A program made the position numbers and the translations under genes. The notes beneath the pieces were generated by a model. The model saw only the letters and a list, made by a program, of their open reading frames with translations, did no database searches and was not told the DNA's origin. 64,000 nucleotides of DNA from Bacillus subtilis subsp. subtilis (GTDB lineage Bacteria > Pseudomonadota > Gammaproteobacteria > Xanthomonadales > Xanthomonadaceae): assembly GCA_021733645.1 (NCBI GenBank), contig JAHREJ010000006.1, positions 1 through 64,000 of the forward strand, given 5' to 3'. Each line of letters opens with the position of its first letter. Position 1 is the stretch's first letter. Below, one piece after another: positions 1 through 9,300 of this stretch.

Positions 1-310
1 GATCGTGCGCCGATGTGTCGTGAACCACGTCAAACACGGCGTTCACCGCGATCGCCTAGACTGGGGTCATGCAAGCTCCCTGCGAACCTTCCCCCCTACC
101 GCTGATAACGATCCCTTATCGCGCCAAGCAACGCTGCAGTGGCTACTGCAGCCAATGAGCTCTCGGAAACAGGCGCTGGCTGCCATGCAGGAGCCACCAG
201 TCCAGGATCGATGACTGCTGATGCACGCCGGCGATGTGCTCGAGGACGAGTGCTGCGGCCGACGATAGCGGCCGAGAAGGTCGGCGCTACACGCAGGATG
301 GATGCGAGTC
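1..310. other. Window edge without a supportable gene
   Basis: The first 310 bases hold only short overlapping reading frames on both strands, with no recognisable protein and no convincing start and ribosome-binding site. This is the stretch downstream of the minus-strand membrane protein that ends at 311. I see no terminator with a T run, no tRNA and no SMAG palindrome here. Confidence 0.4.
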
Positions 311-1051
311 CTACTGTACGGTCTTTGCAGGAGACGATGCCAGCTCGGCCTCCTGTACGGAGGCTTCCAGCAGGGCCACGTAGGTATCAAGGCGCACGCG
401 GAGGCCGATCGTTACCCAGGCAAGCAGATAGAGGAGAACCATTGCAAAGATGAGCACCGCGCCCGCCCAGCCGACATCGAAGACGCCAGCCCAGTTTCCT
501 TGCTTCCAGGCCCGATACTGTACATAGAACGCAATCAGCAGCGGAAATGGCCCAAGCCGCTGCAACCCACCGTATACGAGCCCCATGCGATCGATCATGC
601 CCGTTCGCACAGTACTGACGTACCTGAGGCGTTGCTCGCGTTCACTTCGTGGGAATTTGCAGATTTCAGCAATCACGGATTGCCATTGGGAGAATTCGCC
701 ATCCATCTCCTTGGCATGCGACAGCCTCGGTTGGATGTATTGGCGAAACTGCCTTCGTGCGGAAAGTGCCCAGCCTAGGATGAAGCCGCCTATCTCAATG
801 AACAAGCAGATCAGAGCCAAGGGCAGCACCATGCCAACGGGAATCCACTGCTCCGGCATCAGGCTACCCAAGAGGCCAATGGCAGCCGCTGCCATGCCCG
901 CCCGGAACGACCACCTTTCCAACCGGCCCGCCTTAGGGTAGATGCTCTGATCGATCAGTCCCTGCACACGCTCGTAAAGCCAGTGGAAAGTCAGTTCCTG
1001 CTGGTTGATGTTTGCCGGCGGATTGAATCCGCCCCCTGTCTGCATGTCCAT
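311..1051 (-). CDS. Unknown integral membrane protein
   Basis: I do not recognise this family. From the ATG at 1051 the product is 246 residues with four hydrophobic stretches arranged as two hairpins, roughly residues 50-68, 70-95, 168-187 and 197-222. The central loop is charged and soluble-looking. The frame stays open upstream to a GTG at 1108, but the ATG at 1051 has a purine-rich GGGGCAGGGGA just ahead of it, so I chose it. Its neighbours are a decayed copy of the glucan synthase 3' end and a minus-strand Rhs tip with a lipoprotein gene. That setting suggests accessory cargo, possibly related to the Rhs locus, but nothing in the sequence proves a role. Confidence 0.55.
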   Translation of the reverse strand: MDMQTGGGFNPPANINQQELTFHWLYERVQGLIDQSIYPKAGRLERWSFRAGMAAAAIGLLGSLMPEQWIPVGMVLPLALICLFIEIGGFILGWALSARRQFRQYIQPRLSHAKEMDGEFSQWQSVIAEICKFPRSEREQRLRYVSTVRTGMIDRMGLVYGGLQRLGPFPLLIAFYVQYRAWKQGNWAGVFDVGWAGAVLIFAMVLLYLLAWVTIGLRVRLDTYVALLEASVQEAELASSPAKTVQ

Positions 1052-1196
1052 TGCGTCCCCTGCCCCGCCGGCGATGATGCCGGCGGCATCATCGTAGCCG
1101 AGGTGCACGCCGGATGGCGCTTTGCCGGCAAGCGGCCGGCACTTCCCTTGGTTTGCTGACTCCGATGGATTGGCTCATCACCACCTGGCGCCATTG

Positions 1197-1500
1197 AGCC
1201 CCGACGACGCCAACCGAACTCAACCTTCACAGCTACCACGGCACCCGCCACGCTCGACCTGTAAGCGATCCAGACCTACCGCGTCGAACCCTATGTGTTG
1301 GCGGCCGATGTATACGCTGGTTCTCCGCACGTCGGGCGAGGCGGCTAGGTCTAGTACCCTTGTTTCGTGGTAACCGGCACTGCGTAGGGGCAGCCTACGC
1401 TGCATGTGGATGGCGTGTTGCAGCTGGAGCTCAGCGTCCTCCTCAGTGAGGACGCCCATCACTATCGCGCTGCGCTGGACGTGGCGGCAGCCCCGGGATG
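1197..1500 (+). pseudogene. Decayed remnant copy of the ndvB locus
   Basis: This stretch is a degenerate copy of DNA found 2-10 kb further on. Bases 1197-1240 resemble the segment just upstream of the intact glucan synthase (about 3262-3305), including the shared CTTCACAGCTACCAC. From about 1263 it matches the 3' end of that gene (from about 11691), with an internal deletion near 1350 and many substitutions and stops. It ends with the same GGGATGAACGTGCGCC that closes the intact gene at 12059. So a whole ndvB-like copy appears to have collapsed to its two ends. No coding function remains. Confidence 0.8.
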
Positions 1501-1737
1501 AACGTGCGCCTCGAACTACAGCCAGAACTTGATGCGCTGGCCGAGATGCTGGCCCACTGGCTGGCGCAGGTGCGCCATCCGGCACAGTTCTGGCCGCAGT
1601 TTGAACGGCTGACTGCGGAGATCCTGGACCAATGCGCGGACACGGAGAGGCGCCACGCGCGTGCGTGCATGCATCCAGGCGATGCTCAAACGCCATGCGC
1701 TGGAGCTCCTGCCCTGGCACGAACGTGACGACTGACA
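1498..1737 (+). pseudogene. Frameshifted paralogue of the small gene that follows ndvB
   Basis: The reading frame starting at 1498 encodes a protein nearly identical over its first 50 or so residues to the intact small gene at 12061, sharing the run AEMLAHWLAQVRHPAQFWPQ with only conservative changes. Near 1660-1683 the copy carries four extra bases relative to the intact gene, so the reading frame shifts and the conserved C-terminal part (MLKRHAL, then PWHER) continues in another frame until about 1730. It is therefore a broken duplicate. A truncated 76-residue product could still be made from the ATG at 1498. Confidence 0.7.
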
Positions 1738-1806
1738 GAAGCTCTATCCCCTTGCCTGTCCACCAGCAGCTTGTCTGATCAGTTGGGTTGCCTAGGAGCG
1801 GTCGCA

Positions 1807-2238
1807 CTAATGAGTGTGCGAGTCCACCCGCCGCATCTGCGACACGGCGATGGCCACATCGCGGCAGGCACCCAAGCGGATCACCTTGCCGCCCTTGGAT
1901 GCATCGCTGCTGATCACGCCCGTCACCTCGACCAGCTGCCCATCAAGCTCGCTGGCACGGTCCAGCAGCGCGTCGTACAGGGAAAGCGAGAGGCACCGTG
2001 GCGTCTGCCAGCGCTCATGGTCGGCCTTGGTTGCCCATAGATTCCGGTCTTCGTGCCGCAGGGAAACCCAGCCGCGCAGGGTGACAGTCTTCCCCTCGAA
2101 TGTCTGCGGTGCCGCAGCGACCTGAAGGAACAGGGGATCGGCAACGGCTTCGCGCTGCAGCGACGATGCTGGCGAGCAGGCCACAAGGCCCAACGAACAA
2201 CACAGTGCCGTCAGTTTGAACAGCGGGTTGATGCTCAT
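1807..2238 (-). CDS. Small lipoprotein coupled to the Rhs tip; candidate immunity protein
   Basis: The product is 143 residues with a lipoprotein signal peptide: a hydrophobic stretch ending in the lipobox LVAC with the acylated Cys at residue 21. The mature part looks like a small beta-rich domain (GKTVTLRGWVS, then GQLVEVTGVIS, an OB-fold-like pattern). Its ATG at 2238 overlaps the stop of the upstream Rhs tip as ATGA, with a GGAGG ribosome-binding site inside the Rhs gene, so translation is probably coupled. A gene placed directly after a polymorphic-toxin C-terminus is usually its immunity gene. A lipoprotein form would place protection at the envelope. The immunity role is inference. Confidence 0.6.
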   Translation of the reverse strand: MSINPLFKLTALCCSLGLVACSPASSLQREAVADPLFLQVAAAPQTFEGKTVTLRGWVSLRHEDRNLWATKADHERWQTPRCLSLSLYDALLDRASELDGQLVEVTGVISSDASKGGKVIRLGACRDVAIAVSQMRRVDSHTH

Positions 2239-3119
2239 GGTCTGGCCTCCGGTTTCATGAACTCGGGCTGGGTCTGTTGCCTGTCCAGGCTTCTCTGCTG
2301 CAGGCGGATTTCCCGCGAGGTCATCCGCCCATTGAGCATCCGGAACTGCTGGCGACCGCCGACAATTTCAGTAACCCCGACGCGTCCGGTACTGACCACG
2401 CCGTTGGGAAGCCCCTGCTTGAGGGGTGCCGCGTCTGCAGGGCTGACAACTCCATCGGTCCTGCCGTCGATATGACCATGGATGACGGCCTCGGCGCCCT
2501 TGGGTACGGCAGCGGATGCGGAGTCGGTTGTTGCGGTGCTCGCCGTGGTTGCGTTGGCAGCCAGTTCCACCTTGTGGTCTCCACCTTCGGTCGCCACCAC
2601 GAAGCCGATCTTTTCGACGCTGCCACCCTCCTTGACCGCCACCACGCCCTTCTGGCCCACCATCGCGTTGCCGACTGACGTCGAGGCATGTGAGGTCTGC
2701 CCTGTCGATCGGCTGCTGTCATAGGTGTCGGCCTGGATGAAGTTGCTCTTGCTGGATCCAGGCCAGGCACTTCGGCCATCCGGGCCGAAGAAGCGGTACG
2801 GATTGCTGTTGGCATACCGGTAACGATTGAAAGCACTGAGCGGATTCTCACGTGCCGTTACCGGATCGGCGCTGATGAACACGCCCAGGGCTGGGTCATA
2901 GTAGCGCTGGCCCATGTACACCAGGCCGGTATCTGCATCGGTAAGATGCCCGGAGTAGCCTGGCGTCGACGCAGCCGGGGCGACATCCGGCTCCCCGTAC
3001 GGCGACCACAGATGACGTGACAGTATCGCGCCGCTTGCATCAGTCGTGGCGGCGAGCGACATGCGTGCGTCGTGGTGGAGGAAGGTCATCTTCACGTCGC
3101 TCCCCGTGCTCGTCCGCAC
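2235..3119 (-). CDS. Orphan Rhs C-terminal tip with JAB-like toxin domain
   Basis: Residues 1-115 are the end of an Rhs/YD-repeat core: GLVYMGQRYYDPALGVFISA, then FNRYRYANSNPY and the junction PDGR. The rest, about 180 residues, is a variable C-terminal domain. Residues 168-263 have the layout of a JAB/MPN-type or DUF4329-like domain, with H214, H216, S226 and D229 in an HxH...SPAD pattern. The Rhs frame continues upstream of the chosen GTG at 3119 (for example QRLVGYLGDNVLS) to a TAG near 3199, so thousands of bases of Rhs core are missing. It is a displaced tip, as left by recombination between Rhs genes. Expression would need a new start. It is followed by the overlapping lipoprotein gene. 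Confidence 0.75.
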   Translation of the reverse strand: MRTSTGSDVKMTFLHHDARMSLAATTDASGAILSRHLWSPYGEPDVAPAASTPGYSGHLTDADTGLVYMGQRYYDPALGVFISADPVTARENPLSAFNRYRYANSNPYRFFGPDGRSAWPGSSKSNFIQADTYDSSRSTGQTSHASTSVGNAMVGQKGVVAVKEGGSVEKIGFVVATEGGDHKVELAANATTASTATTDSASAAVPKGAEAVIHGHIDGRTDGVVSPADAAPLKQGLPNGVVSTGRVGVTEIVGGRQQFRMLNGRMTSREIRLQQRSLDRQQTQPEFMKPEARP

Positions 3120-3352
3120 TGACAGGACATTATCGCCCAGATATCCGACAAGTCGTTGCGTCGGTCGGATGAACGCAAGGTCAAGAGAGCACCTTCTCTA
3201 GCCGCGATGAATCGTCTCAGCTCGCCGTCTCCAGGCATCCTCCAGATCAGGCGGTACCGAGCGCCGACGGCGCCCACCGAGCCCGGCCTTCACAGCTACC
3301 ACTGCCCCTGCAATGCAACCATGCAGAACGCGACCTGCCCTCTCGGTAACCC

Positions 3353-6300
3353 ATGCCCCACTTTCGTCGTCTTTTTGGTCGTTGGCTCCGCCTGCGTCGT
3401 CTTGTCCGTTGGCGCTGGCGTGAGCGGCAGGCTTCGGTCCCGGCGATCGAGGCCACCGAGGGCCCGCTGCGGGCCGCGCTCTATAGCGTTGAACAGATGG
3501 AGGTCTACGGCCGCGCGCTTGCGCGCCAGCATCGCGTGCGGACGCGACCTGGCTCGGAGCGTCTGCTCGATCGCCTGCAAGCCAACGAGCGTGTCCTGGA
3601 AGACGCCAATACGCTGCTCAGTAGCGTGGTGCGCGAACAGCGGCCGGTGACTCCGGCGGGGGAATGGTTGCTCGACAACTACTACCTGATCGAAGAACAG
3701 ATTCAAACCGCGCGACGCCACCTGCCGCGTGGCTACAGCCGGCAGTTGCCTTCGCTTGCCTCCGGCCCATCGGCCGGGTTGCCGCGTGTGTATGAGCTGT
3801 CGATGCAGGCCATCGCGCACGGTGATGGGCGCATTGACGCCGATACGCTGGGCCGTTTCATCGCCTCGTACCAGTCGCTCGCGCCCCTGAGCCTGGGTGA
3901 ACTTTGGGCGGTTCCCATCATGCTGCGCCTGGCACTGCTGGAGAATCTGCGGCGCATGGCTGCGCGGGTCATGCGCGATGGGACGGACCGTCGCTTGGCG
4001 GCGCAATGGGCCGACAACCTCAATCGCGCCGCGTCCGACACCCCTACCGATGTGGTCCTGGTGGTTGCCGACATGGCACGGTCCTCACCGCCTTTGACCG
4101 GCGCGTTCATCGCCGAGCTGACCCGCTCGCTGCAGGGCCGCGGTGGCGCGTGGGCCATGCCCATCGCCTGGCTGGAACAGTGGGCAGCCGCAGCGGGGCA
4201 GCGCATCGACGAACTGGTCGCCGCCGAAGGGCAGCAGCAAGCGGCCGATCAGGTGTCCATCGGCAACAGCATCGGCAGCCTGCGTTTTCTCTCCACGATG
4301 GATTGGCGCACTTTTGTCGAAGACATGAGTGTGGTCGAGCAGCGGCTGCGGGAGGATCCCCTGGGCGTCTACCCGCAGATGGATTTCGGCACCCGCGACG
4401 CCTATCGCCACGTAGTGGAGAAGATCGCTCGCGGTAGCCGCGTAGCGGAGGAGCGCGTGGCCACCATCGCGCTGGACCTGGCACGGGCGGCCACGCCGCT
4501 CGACGGCGCACGCACGCACGTGGGCTATTGGCTCGTCGGCGAAGGCCTGCATTCCACCGTTGAAGCGGTGGCCGACGCCGCACCGCGCCACCGCAAGGCA
4601 CGGGGACTGGCGCATCGCGTGCCGCTTGCGCTGTACCTGCTTCCGATCGCCCTGCTGGCGGTGCTGGCCACCAATGGCCTGCTGGCAACCGGCAGTGGCG
4701 CAATACCCGTCTGGCTGGCCGCGCTGTTCGGGCTGCTGGTGTTCAGTGAACTGGGCATCGTACTGGTGAACTGGACCGCGACGGTGCTGGTCGCACCCAG
4801 GCCGCTTCCCAGGCTCGATTTCAGCAAAGGCATCCCTGCCGCCTGCGCCACCGTGGTCGCAGTCCCGTCGATGCTGTCCAGCATCGACGGAATCGACATT
4901 CTGGTCGAAGCGCTGGAGGTCCGCTTCCTGGCCAACCGCGATCCCCAGCTGCGCTTCGTGCTGCTGACGGACTTTCTCGACGCCGCGGCCGCCGCCGCGC
5001 CGACGGACGACACCCTGCTTGCACACGCTGCGGCGCGGATCGAGGCATTGAACGATCGTTACGCATCCGAGCGTGGCGATCGCTTCCACCTGCTGCACCG
5101 CCCCAGGCAATGGAACCCCGGCGAAGGGGTGTGGATGGGACACGAGCGCAAGCGCGGCAAGCTGGCAGCGCTCAATGCCCTGCTCCGCCAAGGCGATGCG
5201 GCCGCGTTCATGCGCATCGTCGGCGACGCGGCTGCCCTGATCGGCATCCGCTACGTCATCACCCTGGATGCGGACACGCAACTTCCGCGAGATGCGGCAC
5301 GCGCTTTCGTCGCCACCTTGGCGCACCCGCTCAACCGCCCGCGCTTCGATCCGACGCTGCAACGCGTGGTGGAGGGCTACGGCATCCTGCAGCCCAGCGT
5401 CGGCACCAGTCTGGGCCGGCGCCGCACCTCGCGTTTTGCCAGGATGTTCGGCAGCGAGCCCGGCATCGATCCCTACACGCGCATGGTCTCGGACGTCTAC
5501 CAGGACCTGTTTGACGAAGGTTCGTTCGTGGGCAAGGGCATCTATGACGTCGAAGCCTTCGAGCATGCGCTCGAAGGCCGCCTCCCCGAGAACCGCATCC
5601 TCAGCCACGACCTGCTGGAAGGCTGCTATGCACGCGCAGGCCTGGTCAGCGACGTGCGCCTCTACGAGGACTATCCCGAGCGCTACGCCGCCGACGCCAA
5701 GCGCCGTGCGCGTTGGATTCGCGGCGACTGGCAACTGTTGCCCTGGTTGATGCCGTGGACACCGCGCCCGGGATCGGGATGGGAACGCAACCGGCTCAGT
5801 CTGCTGGCGCGCGGCAAGTTGCTGGACAACCTGCGCCGGAGCCTGGTGCCGATCGCGGCCCTGGTCTTGTTGGTGGCGGGCTGGCTGTATGCCGAAAACC
5901 CGGGTGGGTGGACGGCGTGGGTGCTGGCGCTGTGGTTCGCGCCGCCGCTGATAGGAATGCTGCGCGATGCGCTGAGCGTTCCGGACGACACTCCCCTGGA
6001 AGCGCACTACATCATGGTCGGGCGCGGTACGCTGCAGTCGTTGCTGCGCGCAGCCACCCAGGTCGCGTGTCTGCCCTACGAGGCCTTGCTGGCTGGTGGC
6101 GCCGTGCTGCGCACGCTCTGGCGCATGGCCATCACCCGCCGCCACCTGCTGCAATGGAACCCCTCCAGCGAAGTCGAGCGCCGGCTCGGCGGCGACCGCG
6201 GCGCGGAATGGCGGGTGATGGCACCGGCGTCGCTGCTGGCGCTGGCGCTGACGGCGGTCGTGGCCAGCGTGGGTCCGCACGCGCTGCCTGTCGCCCTGCC

Positions 6301-9300
6301 CTTGCTGTTGGCGTGGACCTTCGCACCCGCGTTGATGGCATGGCTGGGCCGGCCACCGGCCGCGAGCGTGGCCGAACTGTCGGTGACACAGCGGGCGTTC
6401 CTCGGCCGGCTGGCGCGGCGCACCTGGTCGTTCTTCCAGGCCTGGGTGCGCGAACAGGATCATTGGTTGCCGCCGGACAACATCCAGGAGCACCCCACGC
6501 TGGTGGTTGCGCGGCGCACCTCGCCGACCAATATCGGCCTGTCCCTGCTGGCCAATCTGTCCGCGTGGGATTTCGGCTATCTCCAGCAGGGCGCGGTCGC
6601 TGCACGTACCGCCCTCACCTTCGATACGCTGGACCAGCTGCCGCGCCATCGCGGCCACTTCCTGAACTGGTACGACACCGAAACCCTGGCACCGCTGCCG
6701 CCGCGCTACGTCTCCACGGTGGACAGCGGCAATCTGGCCGGCCACCTGCTGACGCTGCGCCAGGGCCTGCTCGCGCTGGTGGATGCGCCGGTGTTGGCGC
6801 CACATACGTTCGACGGCTTGGCCGATACGCTCGGCGTGCTGGAAGAGGAACGGCAGCGCCATCGCCCCGACGACGCGCCACTGGGCGGGGCGCTCAACCA
6901 CCTCCGCCAGCGCCTGGCATCAACGCGTACCGACCGCCCCCGCGGGACGGCGCAGCTGCTCGCCCGGTTGCAGGAGCTGGTCGGTCTAGCCGACGCCGTG
7001 CTGGCGCAGTGGCCGGCACCGCCATCGCCGGAGGACGGTGAGCTGCACTGGCCGGCCCTGTTCGCCGCCGAATGCCATGCCGCCCAGGCGTCGCTCGCCG
7101 ACCTCCCTGCCGATGCCGGCGCAGACGTCGAGGCGCCGGTGCCAAGCCTGCGCCAGCTGGCCGCCCTGCCCGGTACGGCCGGTGCGGACGCGCGCGCGCG
7201 CATCGAGCAACTGCAGGACCTGGCGCACCGTGCCGGTCAGTTCTCGCTGATGGAATACGGGTTCCTGTTCTACCGTACCCGCAACCTGCTCTCGATCGGG
7301 TACAACGTAGACGACCACCGCCTCGACAACAGCTTCTACGACCTGCTGGCCTCCGAAGCGCGTCTGTCTGCCTTTGTAGCCATCGCCCAGGGCCAGTTGG
7401 CGCAGGAGAGCTGGTTTGCGCTCGGGCGGATGCTCACCGAGGTCAACGGCACGCCGACGCTGTTGTCATGGAGTGGCTCGATGTTCGAGTACCTCATGCC
7501 GCAGCTGGTGATGCCCAGCTATCCGGACACGCTGCTCGACCAGACCGCGCGACACGCGGTCGAGGCGCAGATCGTCTACGGCCGTACCCTGAACCTGCCG
7601 TGGGGCGTGTCCGAATCGGGCTACAACGCCGTCGATGCCCGCCTGAACTACCAGTACCGGGCGTTTGGCGTGCCGGGGCTGGGTCTCAAGCGCGGCCTGG
7701 GCCAGGATCGGGTCATCGCACCCTATGCCAGCATGATGGCGCTGATGGTGGCGCCGGAAGCGGCCTGCCAGAACCTCCAGGCGCTAGAAGGATTGGGGTT
7801 CTCCGGCCGCTTTGGCATGTACGAAGCGATCGATTACACCCCCGCCCGGGTGCCGCCGGGGCAGGATCACGTTCTGTTGCGTTCGTTCATGGCCCACCAC
7901 CAGGGCATGGGTCTGCTGTCGCTGGACTACCTGTTGCGCGACCAGCCGATGCAGCGCCGCTTCGTTGCCGATGTCGAGTTCCAGGCGACCTTGCTGCTGC
8001 TGCAGGAACGCATCCCGCGTATCGGCGTATTCCATCCCCATGAGGTCGAAGCCCTGGGCGAGCACTCCGCCCTGGCCGAGGACGAGACGTCCCTGCGGGT
8101 ACTGCGCGACCCGGGTGGCCCGCGACCGGAAGTGCAGCTGCTCTCCAACGGCCGCTATCACGGCATGCTGACCCATGCCGGCGGCGGCTACAGCCGACAC
8201 GGCGACCTGGCGCTCACCCGCTGGCGCGAAGACGGCACCACCGATGCCTGGGGCAGTTTCTGCTACCTGCGCGATGTGGACAGCGGCGAGTTCTGGTCCG
8301 CGGCGTACCAGCCCACCTGTGTGGCGATGGACAATTACGAGGCGATCTTCTCTGACGCCAAGGCCGAGTTCCGCGGTGCCCGCCGCGGCTGCGAGAGCCA
8401 TCTGCAGGTCGCCATCTCGGCCGAGGACGACATCGAGCTCAGGCGCCTGCGCCTGACCAACCGCAGCCGTCGCCAGCGTACCGTGGAGATCACCACCTAT
8501 GCCGAAGTGGTGCTGGCACCGGCTGCGTCCGACGATGCGCATCCGGCCTTCAGCAACCTCTTCGTGCAGAGCGAGATCCTGGCCGCCAAGCAGGCCGTGC
8601 TGTGCACGCGCCGGCCGCGTTCGCACGACGAGGTGCCACCGTGGATGTTCCATCTGGTCGCGGTGCATGACGCGGAGGTGGTGGCGATCTCCTACGAAAC
8701 CGACCGTGCGCGCTTCCTGGGTCGTGGCAACACGCCGCGGACGCCGCAGGCGTTGATCACCGATACCGACCTCTCCGGTACTGACGGCTCGGTGCTCGAC
8801 CCGATCGTGGCCATCCGCGTCCGTGTGGTGCTTGAGCCCGAGCAGACCGTGCAGCTGGACATGGTGTATGGCATCGGCGCCGACCGCCCCGGCTGCGAGG
8901 CGCTGGTGGACAAATACCGTGATCGCCGCCTGGCCGACCGCGTCTTCGACCTGTCCTGGACACACAGCCAAGTGGTGCGCCGGCAGATCAACGCCAGCCA
9001 GGCCGAGGCGTCGCTGTATGAGCGCCTGGCCAGCCACGTCTTGTATGCCAATCCGCTGCTGCGCGCGGGCGCCGCCGTTCTCCAGCAGAATCAACGGGGA
9101 CAATCCGGGCTGTGGGGCCATGCCATCTCGGGCGACCTGCCCATCGTCCTGCTCAAGGTCACCGACGCGGAAAACGTGGAACTGGTCAGGCAACTGGTGC
9201 AGGCGCATGCGTATTGGCGCCAGAAGGGACTCAACACCGACCTGGTCATCTGGAACGACAGCAAGGCCGGCTATCGGCAGGAACTGCAGGACCAGATCCT

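Noticed and set aside
1220..1807. Minus-strand frame of 195 codons over the ndvB remnant
   Set aside because: It is the complement of the decayed copy; the conserved protein signal is on the plus strand.
4085..6901. Very long minus-strand reading frame (938 codons) inside ndvB
   Set aside because: It lies wholly antisense to the well-supported glucan synthase, is rich in Gln, Arg and His as antisense frames of GC-rich genes are, and shows no domain.
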